Assembly: GCF_013205025.1 (NCBI RefSeq)
Contig: NZ_JABMLE010000003.1
Coordinates: forward strand, 496,001 to 560,000
Source of the DNA: Rathayibacter sp. VKM Ac-2857
GTDB taxonomy: Bacteria > Actinomycetota > Actinomycetes > Actinomycetales > Microbacteriaceae
Length of the DNA: 64,000 nt
Reading direction: 5' to 3'
Of the stretch, positions 1 to 8,639 are shown in pieces; the first letter of the stretch is position 1; every line of letters begins with the position of its first letter. The translations under genes were made by a program, and so were the position numbers. The notes under the pieces are model-generated. The model was not told where the DNA came from. It saw nothing but the letters and a program-made list of their open reading frames with translations, and made no database searches.

Positions 1-2
1 AG

Positions 3-1397
3 CGGGAGGACGAGTTCGAGGTCGTCGCCCTGGTCCTCCCGACGCCGAAGGACACCGCAGCGATCCGGCGCTTCGAGGACATGGAGAACCTCGAGGTCGT
101 GTTCGGCGACCTCACCGACTACTCCGCGGTCGGGCGATGCGTGCGAGGCGCCGACGTCGTGCTGCACATCGGAGCGATCGTCTCGCCCTTCGCCGACGAC
201 CACCCGGAGCTCGCTCACCGGGTGAACGTGGGGAGCATCCGGAACATCATCCGCGCAGTGAAGGCGCAGCCGGATCCGTCGGCGATCGCGGTGGTCGGTA
301 TCGGCACCGTCGCCGAGACGGGTGACCGCACTCCTCCGCAGCACTGGGGCAGAGTCGGCGACCCGCTGCGCGTCTCCCGGTACGACGAGTACGGGCAGAG
401 CAAGGTCATCGCCGAGAAGGAGCTCGTCGACTCGGGCCTGCCGCGCTGGACATGGCTGCGGCAGACCGGGATCCTCCACGCCGGGATGCTCGAGATCCGC
501 GACCCGATCATGACCCACTCGACCCTCGGGGGAGTGATGGAGTGGGTGACCGCCGAGGACGCCGCCCGGCTGATGGTGGGAGTCTCTGAGGCCGACGTCC
601 CCGACGAGCTGTGGGGCGGGATCTTCGACATCGGCGGCGGCGAGCAGTGGCGGCTGACGAACTGGCAGCTGCAGACCCGCATCGCTGCCGCCCTCGGCGT
701 CGCCGATCCGCGGGCCTGGTACGACCGCGACTGGTTCGCCACCCGCAACTTCCACGGCCAGTGGTACACCGACTCCGACCGTCTGAACGAGCTCGTCCCC
801 TTCCGCCGGGACACTCCCGACGCGGCGCTGGCACGTGCCGTCGCCGCGAACCCCCGCCTCAGAGCCGCTGGTCGAGTGCCGCCCTGGATCGTGAAGAACC
901 TGGTGATGAAGCCGCTCACCCTGAAGCACCGGGGCACCATGGGCTATCTGCGCGACGGCGACGAGCAGGCGATCGCCGCCTACTTCGGATCGCGGGCGGA
1001 CCACGACGCGATCGGCGACTGGAGCACCTTCTGGCCGCCACGCCCCAGCCGCGTCCCGGTGCAGCTCGCCCACGGCTACGACGAGAGCCTCCCGGCCGAC
1101 CGATGGGACAAGAGAGTGCTCGCGGGTGCGGCGGAGTTCCGCGGAGGAGTACTCCTCTCGGACACCGTGCGGCCCTTGGACGCGGCCACTCCGCTGCACT
1201 GGCAGTGCGCCTTCGGCCACGAGTTCTCCGGAAGCGCCCGTCTCGTCCTCATCGCCGGGCACTGGTGCCCGGTCTGTATCCGCGACGTCGCAGGCTACCC
1301 CGCACAAGCGGAGCGCAACCGCTTCCTCGCCCAGCTCGACGAGCTTGCACCGCCACCCTCGACGAGATCGGACCAGGAGCACCTTCACCAAAACTGA
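3..1397 (+). CDS. NAD-dependent epimerase/dehydratase family protein, 5' end outside window
   Basis: The reading frame is open from base 3, so the gene starts upstream of the window and its N-terminal Rossmann glycine motif is not visible. The visible part has extended-SDR features: a GDLTD segment after the first beta strands, VLHIGA, and the catalytic YGQSK (Tyr-x3-Lys) motif. This supports an NAD(P)-dependent sugar-epimerase or reductase fold, probably cytosolic; the substrate cannot be told. The last 100 residues are unusual for the family: after the SDR domain comes a segment with LHWQCAFGHEF and, 20 residues later, HWCPVC. The paired Cys/His residues look like a small zinc-ribbon-like module. 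The gene converges on the P450 gene at 1621. Confidence 0.8.
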   Translation, partial: REDEFEVVALVLPTPKDTAAIRRFEDMENLEVVFGDLTDYSAVGRCVRGADVVLHIGAIVSPFADDHPELAHRVNVGSIRNIIRAVKAQPDPSAIAVVGIGTVAETGDRTPPQHWGRVGDPLRVSRYDEYGQSKVIAEKELVDSGLPRWTWLRQTGILHAGMLEIRDPIMTHSTLGGVMEWVTAEDAARLMVGVSEADVPDELWGGIFDIGGGEQWRLTNWQLQTRIAAALGVADPRAWYDRDWFATRNFHGQWYTDSDRLNELVPFRRDTPDAALARAVAANPRLRAAGRVPPWIVKNLVMKPLTLKHRGTMGYLRDGDEQAIAAYFGSRADHDAIGDWSTFWPPRPSRVPVQLAHGYDESLPADRWDKRVLAGAAEFRGGVLLSDTVRPLDAATPLHWQCAFGHEFSGSARLVLIAGHWCPVCIRDVAGYPAQAERNRFLAQLDELAPPPSTRSDQEHLHQN

Positions 1398-1620
1398 CAT
1401 AATATCAATTATCGGATTTTCCTCAGCTGTGAGGAGGGGCGAAGGTGCCGAGAACTGCACGCACAAGCGAGCCGACCGGGCGGTTGCTTCGAAGGGGCCT
1501 TGACCGTCGAGATCTCCTGGGCGCAACCGCATCGCATGAAGTGTCGCCCCTGGTTCCGATGGAGGAAAGTCGCCCTCGGCTCGCCTGTCACTGCTGGCTG
1601 ACCCTAGCTGCGAGATCTCG
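1398..1620. other. Convergent intergenic region with AT-rich inverted repeat
   Basis: This gap lies between two convergent genes. Just after the epimerase stop it holds an AT-rich inverted repeat (ATAAT-ATCA-ATTAT, 1399-1412) and a small CCTCA-GCTG-TGAGG hairpin (1421-1434). These are the least GC-rich bases nearby and could act in transcript ending or protein binding. No gene is supported here. Confidence 0.4.
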
Positions 1621-2913
1621 TCAGTGGAACGGGCAGCGTGCGGGAGCTTCGGCGGCTCGTACGTCGCCTCCTGAGGCCGGCTTGGTCGGCAGTCGACGTC
1701 GGTTCACGCTCAGCCCGCTGCCCAGGATCCGAAGCCGTGGGTCGCTGAGCGCGGCGATCGCCGTCGCGAGGCCGGCGATGGCCGGCTTCTCCCCGGGGCA
1801 GCGATGACCGGTGGCGACGTCCGCTCCGCCGTGCGGAATGAAGACGGAGACGGACTCGTAGTCGTCGATACCGACGAAGCGCTCGGGGTCGAAGACGTCG
1901 GCGCGGGGCCAGGACTGCTCGTCCGTGTCGGTGCCCAGGATGTCCAGCAGCACTCGTCCTCCGGCGGGCAGTCGGGCGCCGTCGAGTTCGACGTCCGTGA
2001 TCGCCCAGCCGGGCAGCATCGGCACGAAGGGCGCCGTTCGCCGGATCTCCTGCGCGAAAGCGGTCGCGAGCCGGCCCGCCCTCGGCGCGCCGGACTCCTC
2101 CGACTCGCCGGCGATCCTCTGCCGCCACTCAGGCCGGTCGTGGAGCTCCTTCGCGGCGAAGGCGACGAACCGGGCGACGGCGATCATCGGCCGGATGCTG
2201 TTCTGCAGCTCGATGCCCGCGAGGCGGTCCGGCAGCAGCTCCCCCAACAGATCGCGATGCCACGCCCACTCGTGCAGCGCGGTGCCGGGTGGGGCGGACA
2301 GGGCGCCGCCTCTCACCGCTCCGATGAGCCGCTCCGCGTGCCGGTCGGACCACAGCCGGTTCGCGGCGGCAAGGAGGTACTCGGGCGAGTAGGGCGCACC
2401 GAACCCGTCGACGATCTGCGCGAGACGTGCGGCCCACCGGGTCTTCGCGCGCCGAGTCCCGGGAAGACCGGCCCAGCTCATGCTCGCCCGGCCGAACGCG
2501 CCGACCGCCGCGTCGTAGGCGCTCCGCGTTCCGCCCGCCAGCCACGCCTCCTGCTCGATCCGCCACTCCCGTTCGAGCAGGGGGATCAGCCGCTGGACCT
2601 GCGCGTCCTCGTAGGCGACGTCGACGAAGGCGGCCTTGCGGTGCCGGTGCTCGTCACCATCGAGGCTGTGCACCGAGCCGTTCCCGAACAGGGTCTGCTG
2701 CACGATCGCAGGCATCGCGCCGTGTCGAGCGATGCGGGCGTCGTCGTAGAACAGGTCGACGGCCTCAGCGCCGCGGACCAGGAGCGCATCGCGTCCCAGC
2801 AGACGAAGGGGCACCGCTCGAGCGTCGGCGCGGGCGCGACGCCAGATCCGGGCACCGAAGCCGTAGCCGCGCGTCAGCAGTGACAGGGAGTCGTCGCGGA
2901 GGACGGTCATCAT
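1621..2913 (-). CDS. Cytochrome P450, CYP152-type fatty-acid peroxygenase
   Basis: Encodes 430 aa. The haem-ligand loop GHRCPGE puts the proximal Cys at about residue 372. The I-helix carries Arg-Pro (about 241-242, in SIRPMIAVARF) where ordinary P450s have an acid-alcohol pair. Arg-Pro at this place is the hallmark of the CYP152 peroxygenases (P450 BSbeta, SPalpha, OleT), which use H2O2 to hydroxylate or decarboxylate fatty acids without redox partners. HSLDGDEHRHRKAAF (about 82-96) matches the C-helix of that group. I chose the start at 2913 (ATGATG) because AAGGAGGA lies just upstream; the frame stays open far upstream but lacks family sequence there. No ferredoxin or reductase gene is nearby, which fits a peroxygenase. 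Whether it hydroxylates or decarboxylates is unknown. Confidence 0.85.
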   Translation of the reverse strand: MMTVLRDDSLSLLTRGYGFGARIWRRARADARAVPLRLLGRDALLVRGAEAVDLFYDDARIARHGAMPAIVQQTLFGNGSVHSLDGDEHRHRKAAFVDVAYEDAQVQRLIPLLEREWRIEQEAWLAGGTRSAYDAAVGAFGRASMSWAGLPGTRRAKTRWAARLAQIVDGFGAPYSPEYLLAAANRLWSDRHAERLIGAVRGGALSAPPGTALHEWAWHRDLLGELLPDRLAGIELQNSIRPMIAVARFVAFAAKELHDRPEWRQRIAGESEESGAPRAGRLATAFAQEIRRTAPFVPMLPGWAITDVELDGARLPAGGRVLLDILGTDTDEQSWPRADVFDPERFVGIDDYESVSVFIPHGGADVATGHRCPGEKPAIAGLATAIAALSDPRLRILGSGLSVNRRRLPTKPASGGDVRAAEAPARCPFH

Positions 2914-3175
2914 CGTCCTCCTTCGCAGTCGGCGCGGCCGGACGAGCGGAGGTTCCTCTGAGACGTCATGCCACCCAGGGTCACCGCCAGGCCGTCTCTC
3001 GTCCAAGGGGGTGCCGCTCGCGCCGGAATCGTGCTCGCATGTCTCCGGAGCCGCAGTGCGTCCGGGTGACAGTCCGTCCGGCACACGCGGCCGACAGTTG
3101 GAGGGCGCAGGGCGCGTGTGCCGCTCCAGCGCGAAGAGGCGTTCGACGGGACGCCCGGCAGGAGGAGGGGCGCGA

Positions 3176-3658
3176 ATGACCATCGCGGATCGCAGCAGGA
3201 AGGGTGCGGGTGTCGTGCTCGCGGTGGCGCTGCTGAGCGGCTGCGGGATCCCCTCGGATCCGGACGGGACTCTGGAGAGTGTGCGCGGCCAGGTGCTGAC
3301 GGTCGGTGCGACGGCGGCCCGGGACCGCGTCTCGCTCAGCGCAGGCGAGGAGCCGACCGGGATCGAGCCGGATCTCGTGCGGGCGTTCGCGGACACGCTC
3401 GACGCCGACGTCGTCTTCGTCGAGGGCAGCGAGGCGGAACTGGTCGATCTCCTCGACCGCGACGCCATCGACATCGCGGTCGGCGGGTTCCTCGAGGACA
3501 CCCCCTGGACCGATCACGCCGGAACGACCCTTCCCTACGCCGAGACTCGGAGCCCCATCGGCAGCACGGACCGGCATGTCCTGCTCGTGCCTCTGGGCGA
3601 GAACGCGCTGCTGCTCGCACTCGACCGCTTCCTCACCGACCAGGAGAACGCACGATGA
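3176..3658 (+). CDS. Short substrate-binding-domain lipoprotein
   Basis: Encodes 160 aa starting at ATG 3176 behind GGAGGAGGGG. A lipoprotein signal ends in LLSGC (Cys about 23). The rest resembles the first lobe of family-3 solute-binding proteins (GIEPDLVRAFADTLDADVVFVEG, DIAVGGFLEDTPW). It then passes straight into a C-terminal GENALLLALDRFL, so it is much shorter than a normal binding protein of about 250 aa. It overlaps the following CDF cation-transporter gene by four bases (ATGA), so the two are probably co-translated. It may bind a ligand for, or regulate, that transporter rather than serve an ABC importer; no permease is present. It may be a true short subfamily rather than a degraded gene, since the frame is intact. 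Confidence 0.7.
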   Translation: MTIADRSRKGAGVVLAVALLSGCGIPSDPDGTLESVRGQVLTVGATAARDRVSLSAGEEPTGIEPDLVRAFADTLDADVVFVEGSEAELVDLLDRDAIDIAVGGFLEDTPWTDHAGTTLPYAETRSPIGSTDRHVLLVPLGENALLLALDRFLTDQENAR

Positions 3659-4665
3659 GTCAGCGACGTGCCGGTCACCCTCCGCGCTTCGGTCGCACCG
3701 AGCTCCCGGACGAGCAGCGTCGAGCCCTCCGGGACGCGACCCGGCTGGAGTGGGGCACCCTCGCGTTCCTCGCCGTCACCACCACGCTCGTGTTCCTCGT
3801 CCTGGGCAGCTCGCAGGCGATGCGCACGGCCTGGATCGAGGACCTCCTCTCCTTCCTCCCGCCGATCGCCTTCCTCATCGCCACTCAGGTGATCCGTCGC
3901 CCCCCGTCCCAGAAGCACCCGTACGGGCTGCACCGTGCCACGGCGATCGCCCACCTCGTCGCCGCCGTGTCCCTCCTGGTCACCGGCGGCTACCTGCTCG
4001 TCGACTCCGCCCTCACCCTCGTGACCGCCGAGCACCCCACCATCGGTGGCGTTCAGCTGTTCGGAACCACGATCTGGCTCGGCTGGCTGATGATCGCGGT
4101 CCTCGCGCTCACCGTCGTCCCCCCGGTTCTCTTCGGCCGGGCGAAGCTCACGCGCGCAGAGATCCTGCACGACAAAGTGCTGTACGCCGACGCCGACATG
4201 AACAAGGCCGACTGGCAGACCGCGGCGGCCGCGATCCTCGGCATCCTCGGGATCGGCATCGGCTGGTGGTGGGCGGACTCCGTCGCCGCGATCCTCATCG
4301 CGGCCAGCATCACCTGGGACGGCATCCGCAATCTCCGCTCCGCCGTCTCCGGTCTCATCGACACCCGAGCCCGCACCTACGACGACTCCGCCGTCCACCC
4401 GCTGGCCGACGACATCGACCACTTCCTGCGCCAGCAGGACTGGATCAGCGACGCCCGCTCCCGCCTCCGCGACCAGGGCCACGTCTTCCACGTCGAAGCG
4501 TTCATCGTTCCGCGCGAACCGGATCACCTGAGCACGAAACGGCTCGAGGAGACCCGGCTGGCCTGCAGCCGACTCGACTGGAAGATCCAGGACCTCGTGC
4601 TCGTCCCTGTCGAGACCCTCCCGGAGGAGTTCCTTCCCGGCCTCGCCTCCTCCGGCGAGCAGTAG
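3655..4665 (+). CDS. Cation diffusion facilitator (CDF) family transporter
   Basis: Encodes 336 aa. An N-terminal cytosolic stretch is followed by about six hydrophobic segments (about 35-225) and a C-terminal cytosolic domain. HPYGLHRATAIAH matches the histidine-rich loop after TM2 of cation-efflux proteins. The TM5/TM6 region has acidic residues in NKADWQTA and WWADSVAA where CDF metal-site Asp/His residues lie. Members export Zn, Fe, Mn or Co by proton exchange; the metal cannot be assigned. The start overlaps the stop of the lipoprotein gene at 3176. The gene ends before a GC-rich hairpin at 4718-4743. Confidence 0.87.
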   Translation: MSQRRAGHPPRFGRTELPDEQRRALRDATRLEWGTLAFLAVTTTLVFLVLGSSQAMRTAWIEDLLSFLPPIAFLIATQVIRRPPSQKHPYGLHRATAIAHLVAAVSLLVTGGYLLVDSALTLVTAEHPTIGGVQLFGTTIWLGWLMIAVLALTVVPPVLFGRAKLTRAEILHDKVLYADADMNKADWQTAAAAILGILGIGIGWWWADSVAAILIAASITWDGIRNLRSAVSGLIDTRARTYDDSAVHPLADDIDHFLRQQDWISDARSRLRDQGHVFHVEAFIVPREPDHLSTKRLEETRLACSRLDWKIQDLVLVPVETLPEEFLPGLASSGEQ

Positions 4666-4717
4666 CCGGACGGAGCCCGCGTCCGCGCCGGAGCAGGGCG
4701 GTGGCACCGACGGAGGA

Positions 4718-4743
4718 CGGCGCCGCACCTGCGCGCGGCGCCG
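4718..4743. terminator. GC-rich hairpin between convergent genes
   Basis: Perfect 9-bp inverted repeat (CGGCGCCGC / GCGGCGCCG) with an 8-base loop, placed between the convergent CDF and hxlA genes. There is no T tract, so it is a possible bidirectional terminator only by position and symmetry. Confidence 0.45.
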
Positions 4744-4771
4744 CCCCGGGGGGATCAGGCGATGGCGGCGA

Positions 4772-5395
4772 TCAGGCGATCGCGGCGCGCAGCGCGGCGG
4801 CGGCCGCACCCACGTCGGGCGCGCCGTAGATCGCGCCGCCCGCGACGGCGACCACGGCGCCGGCGCGCTGCACGGACTCGATGGTGGCGGTGCTCACGCC
4901 GCCCGCGACCGAGAACGGGACGCCCGAGGCCTCGCCGTCGCGCAGGAGCGTCTCGAAGGTGAAGCCCTTTTCGGCCTGCTCGTCGAGGCCGGCGTGCATC
5001 TCGACGAACTCGGCGCCGAGGGCGACGACCTCGCGGGCGCGGGCGGCCTTGTCGGGGACGCCGATCAGGTCGACGACCACGCCCTTGCCGTGCTTCTTGC
5101 CGGCGGCGATCGCGCCGGCGATGGTGCTGTCGCCGGCGACGCCGAGGACGGTCACCAGGTCGGCGCCGGCCTTGAAGGCCATGTCGGCCTCGAGCTCGCC
5201 GGCGTCCATGGTCTTGAGGTCGGCGAAGACCGTCTTGTCGGGGTGCGCCTCCTTGATGGCGGTGATGGCCGAGAGGCCGGCGCTCTTGATCAGCGGGGTG
5301 CCGAGCTCGAGGATGTCGACGTGCGGGGCGGCCGCGGCGGCGAGCTCGAGGGCGGCGTCGGTGCTGAGGGTGTCCATGGCGAACTGGAGCTTCAC
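4772..5395 (-). CDS. hxlA: 3-hexulose-6-phosphate synthase
   Basis: Encodes 207 aa, full length for the family. This cytosolic aldolase joins formaldehyde to ribulose 5-phosphate, the first step of the RuMP route. It shows the orotidine-decarboxylase suprafamily catalytic pattern D-x-K-x-x-D in VFADLKTMDAGE (about 59-64), the N-terminal LQFAMDTL, and VTVLGVAGD. The start is GTG at 5395 with AGGAAG upstream. The paralogous activity, 3-keto-L-gulonate 6-phosphate decarboxylase, is possible in principle. The next upstream gene is hxlB, the partner isomerase, which makes the synthase call strong. The order on the minus strand is hxlB then hxlA. Confidence 0.9.
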   Translation of the reverse strand: MKLQFAMDTLSTDAALELAAAAAPHVDILELGTPLIKSAGLSAITAIKEAHPDKTVFADLKTMDAGELEADMAFKAGADLVTVLGVAGDSTIAGAIAAGKKHGKGVVVDLIGVPDKAARAREVVALGAEFVEMHAGLDEQAEKGFTFETLLRDGEASGVPFSVAGGVSTATIESVQRAGAVVAVAGGAIYGAPDVGAAAAALRAAIA

Positions 5396-5447
5396 GGGGT
5401 GCTTCTTCCTGTCGAGGTGGGGGTGGTGAGGAGGGTGGGGCCGGTCG

Positions 5448-6026
5448 TCATTCGAGGTTCGCGTGGCGCGGCCAGAGCTCGTCCGCGCTCGCGCCGCCGC
5501 GCTTCCAGAGCGCGTGGAACAGGGCGTCGCCGGTGAGCACGACCACCTGCTCGAAGAGCCCGCCCGAGTACTGCGCCGACGCGGCGCCCGACCGGTCGAG
5601 CTTGTCGGCGGCCGGCACGATCACGACGGCGGAGGCCAGCCCGGCCAGCGGGGATCCGGCGGCGGTGGTGATTGCGGCGACCCGCGCGCCGGCGTCGACG
5701 GCGGACTGCGCAGCGCGCACGATGCCGCCGGTGGTGCCGGAGCCGCTCGCGGTGAGCAGCACGTCACCCTCGCGGATCGCGGGGGTGGTGACGTCGCCGA
5801 CCACGTGCACGACGAGACCGAGGTGCATCAGGCGCATGGCGGTCATCCGCAGCGCGAGGCCCGAGCGGCCCGCGCCGTGCACGTAGACGCGCTCGGCGCC
5901 CGCGAGCAGCTCGGCGACGGGCTCGAGGCGGTCGGTCGTGAGTGCGGCGGTCGCTGTCGAGACCTCGGCGACGATCGCGGCGAGGGCCTGGGCGGGGTCG
6001 GTGGTGTCGTCGGTGGATGCGGGCAT
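5448..6026 (-). CDS. hxlB: 6-phospho-3-hexuloisomerase
   Basis: Encodes 192 aa from ATG 6026. It is a single SIS-domain isomerase converting 3-hexulose 6-phosphate to fructose 6-phosphate. Seen in the sequence: YVHGAGRSGLALRMTAMRLMHLG (first phosphosugar-binding loop, about 53-75), LLTASGSGTTGGIV (second loop), and a C-terminal FEQVVVLTGDALFHALW. An upstream in-frame Met at 6065 would add 13 residues without family similarity. It is the first gene of the hxlBA pair and is divergent from the LuxR-type regulator at 6138. The 111-bp spacer should carry both promoters; it contains CGATCGGGTGGG-type sequence but no operator I can prove. Confidence 0.9.
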   Translation of the reverse strand: MPASTDDTTDPAQALAAIVAEVSTATAALTTDRLEPVAELLAGAERVYVHGAGRSGLALRMTAMRLMHLGLVVHVVGDVTTPAIREGDVLLTASGSGTTGGIVRAAQSAVDAGARVAAITTAAGSPLAGLASAVVIVPAADKLDRSGAASAQYSGGLFEQVVVLTGDALFHALWKRGGASADELWPRHANLE

Positions 6027-6137
6027 GTGGCCAGCCTGCGCGCGGAGGACGGCGGCTCCCACCACCCGATGGGACGGTTGCGCCTACCCGATCGGGTGGG
6101 TGGCGCCGTGCGCGGGTAGGCCGGGTAGGTTCGAGGG

Positions 6138-6965
6138 ATGGAGCCCGCTGATACCGCCGCCGAGACCCCCGCCTCCCGCTCGCTGCTGCAGCAGCACGCG
6201 CGGACCGTCGCCGAGCAGGCCGACCGGCACGCGGTGGCGCTGGAGTCGGTGCTCGCCGCCCTGCGCGCCGAGCGCCTGGACGATCGGGCGGCCCGCACCG
6301 TCGCGATCGACATCGCCGCGAACGCGCTGGTCGAGCTGCGCACCGCCTCCGACGAGCAGCGCAGTGCGATGCTCGAGCCCGTCGTCGGCGCCTTCGCCCG
6401 GCTGCGGCGCGATCTGCGCCCGCTCGTGCGGTTCGGCGACCTCGACGTGCAGTTCGTCGAGCCGCCGGCGACCGGTCGCGCGCTGCCCGGCGAGGTCGCG
6501 CACGCGGCCCGTGCGATCGTCCGCAGCGCGGTGCTGGCCTTCGTGGAGTCGGAGCAGACGCGGCGGGTGCGGATCCAGTGGGACTGCGACGGGCTGAACC
6601 TGCTGGTCGAGATCCGCGACGACGGCCGCGGCGAGCTGACCACCCGCGACGAGGCGCTGCGCCCGATCGCGGAGCGCGTGCGCGGTCTCGACGGCGAGCT
6701 GTCGATCGCGTCGACCGCGGGCTGGGGCTCGACCCTGTCGATCCGCCTGCCGCTCGACCCGCCGGCTCAGCCGGACGGACTCGACGTCGCCGAGCTGAGC
6801 GCTCGCGAGCGCGAGGTGCTGAACCTCATCACGCTCGGCGCCTCGAATCAGCGGATCGCGGACGACCTCGGCATCAGCGGCAACACGGCGAAGTTCCACG
6901 TGTCGAACCTGCTGCGCAAGGCCGGCGCGCGCAACCGGGCCGAGCTGGCCGCCCTGGCCCGGTGA
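6138..6965 (+). CDS. HATPase-like / LuxR-HTH fusion transcription regulator
   Basis: Encodes 275 aa in three parts. Residues 1-100 are a helical region rich in Ala, Leu and Glu. Residues 100-206 look like a histidine-kinase-type ATPase: DDGRG G1 box at 161-165, then GWGSTLSIRLPL as the G2 region. Residues 217-272 are a LuxR/GerE helix-turn-helix (LSAREREVLNLITLGASNQ, then TAKFHVSNLLRKAGARNRAEL). There is no receiver domain and no membrane segment. The N-box Asn normally found before the G1 box is not recognisable (AARAIVRSAVLAFVES), so ATP binding may be altered. It is divergent from hxlBA and is the likely local regulator. The binding signal is unknown. Confidence 0.8.
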   Translation: MEPADTAAETPASRSLLQQHARTVAEQADRHAVALESVLAALRAERLDDRAARTVAIDIAANALVELRTASDEQRSAMLEPVVGAFARLRRDLRPLVRFGDLDVQFVEPPATGRALPGEVAHAARAIVRSAVLAFVESEQTRRVRIQWDCDGLNLLVEIRDDGRGELTTRDEALRPIAERVRGLDGELSIASTAGWGSTLSIRLPLDPPAQPDGLDVAELSAREREVLNLITLGASNQRIADDLGISGNTAKFHVSNLLRKAGARNRAELAALAR

Positions 6966-7019
6966 CGGTGGTCACGGGCGAGGGCGGCCGGCTCGACGAG
7001 GATCCGCGGACCGGCGCGC

Positions 7020-8639
7020 CTACTCGCTCTTCAGCAGTCCGAAGCGGAAGCGCCCGGAGCCGTCGAGCGTCTCGTCGATCCCCGAGATCTCCTTCGAGGC
7101 GATGACCGTCTCCGTGCCCTCGAGCAGCGGCACGGTGATCGCCTTCTCGGCGGCCAGGCGCTGCGCCTCCTCGATGGCAGCGGTGCGCTCGTCGCCGGCG
7201 GCGAGGCTGCGCTCGCGCAGGACGACCTCGTTGTACGCGTCGTCCTGGACGGCCGCGCCGAGGATCGAGGGCGCCTCGTCCGTCCCGTAGAGCAGGTTGA
7301 GGTAGTTGTCCGAGTCCGGGTAGTCGGCGAACCAGCCCTGCTGGTACAGCGGGTACGACGTCGCCTTCTCCTTCACGTACTGCGTCCACTCCGTCGACTG
7401 CAGGTCGACCGTGAACAGCCCGGTGCGCTCGAGCTGGTTCTTGATCAGCGCGTACTCGTCCGAGGTGCTGGAGCCGTAGTGGTCGGTGTTGTACTGCAGC
7501 TTGAGGTCGACGGGCCCGGTGATGCCGGCCGCCTGCAGCACGGACGCCGCCTCGTCGGGGCTGGGACCGCCGCTCCCGTCGCCGAAGGCCTGCTCGTAGG
7601 CGGGGGTCGAGCCGGTCAGCGCGCTCGGGACGATCGAGTAGACCGGCGCGTAGGTGCCGCGGTAGACCTGCTCGGACAGCTCGTCGCGGTCGATCAGATC
7701 GGCGACGGCGGTGCGGACGGCGAGCGCCTTGTCGGCGTCGGCCTCGGGGGTCGCGGCGCCGTAGGGCATGGTCTCGGGGTTGAAGACCAGGAAGCGCATC
7801 TCGGCACCGGGGCCGGAGTGCACCGTCAGGGAGTCCTCGCCGCGGAGGTCCTCGATGTCGGTCGCGTTGAGCGTGCGGTAGGCGACCGCGATCTCGCCGC
7901 GCTGGATGTCGAGCTTGAGGTTGCTCTCGTCGGCGTAGTAGCGGACGATCACCGACTCGTTGGCGGGGGCGCCGAGGAGGCCGTCGTAGGAGTCGTTGCG
8001 GGTCAGCTGCACGAGCGAGTTCAGCGAGTAGCTGGTGATCGAGTAGGGCCCGCTGAAGGCGTCGCCGGCGACGATGTCGTCGTCGGTGGTGACCGCGTCG
8101 GCGGAGAAGACGTCCTCGTCGACGATCGCTCCGGCCGGGCTGGTGAGGATCTGCGGCCAGAGCGCGTTATCCGGCGTGGCCAGCGTGAACACGACGGTGG
8201 AGTCGTCCTCCGCCTCGACCGAGACCAGGTCCGAGAGCAGCGAGGAGGGCCCGTTCGGAGCGGCGATCGCCTGCTGGCGCTGGAAGGAGAAGACGGCGTC
8301 GGAGGCGGTGATCGCGTTGCCGTTCGCGAAGGTCGCGTCCGGGCGCAGCACCACGCGGTAGTGGGTGGAGTCGGTGAACTCGGCGGAGGCCGCGAGGTCC
8401 GGCACGGGGTCCGTGGAGCCGGGGGCGGAGGTCAGCAGCCAGGAGAAGACCTGGTTCTGCAGCGTCGCCGAGCCGAGGTCCCAGGAGGCGGCCGGGTCCA
8501 GGGCGGTCACCTTGTCGGTGGTGCCGAGCAGGATCCCGGGGGCGGCCTGCGGGCTGCTCGTGCCGGGGGAGCAGGCGGAGAGGGCGAGGGCCACCGCCGC
8601 GCCGGCGACGACGAGGGGAGCCAGTGGTCGAGGTCTCAT
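7020..8639 (-). CDS. ABC transporter family-5 (peptide/nickel type) substrate-binding lipoprotein
   Basis: Encodes 539 aa. The start at 8639 is set by AAGGAG just upstream; the frame is open further but without signal sequence. The signal peptide ends in a lipobox LALSAC. The mature chain has the family-5 layout: LDPAASWDLGSATLQNQVFSWL, VVLRPDATFANGNAITASDAVFSFQR, then later YPLYQQGWFADYPDSDNYLNLLYG near the C terminus. Such proteins deliver peptides, opines or other amines to a Dpp-type importer. It is separated from the permease/ATPase genes at 10151-13840 by a divergent flavoprotein gene, an unusual split of one transport system; the two probably work together. The ligand is unknown. Confidence 0.87.
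   Translation of the reverse strand: MRPRPLAPLVVAGAAVALALSACSPGTSSPQAAPGILLGTTDKVTALDPAASWDLGSATLQNQVFSWLLTSAPGSTDPVPDLAASAEFTDSTHYRVVLRPDATFANGNAITASDAVFSFQRQQAIAAPNGPSSLLSDLVSVEAEDDSTVVFTLATPDNALWPQILTSPAGAIVDEDVFSADAVTTDDDIVAGDAFSGPYSITSYSLNSLVQLTRNDSYDGLLGAPANESVIVRYYADESNLKLDIQRGEIAVAYRTLNATDIEDLRGEDSLTVHSGPGAEMRFLVFNPETMPYGAATPEADADKALAVRTAVADLIDRDELSEQVYRGTYAPVYSIVPSALTGSTPAYEQAFGDGSGGPSPDEAASVLQAAGITGPVDLKLQYNTDHYGSSTSDEYALIKNQLERTGLFTVDLQSTEWTQYVKEKATSYPLYQQGWFADYPDSDNYLNLLYGTDEAPSILGAAVQDDAYNEVVLRERSLAAGDERTAAIEEAQRLAAEKAITVPLLEGTETVIASKEISGIDETLDGSGRFRFGLLKSE

Noticed and set aside
2914-3175. Small gene between the P450 and the lipoprotein
   Set aside because: Open frames here are extensions of the flanking genes or antisense shadows without ribosome sites or motifs.
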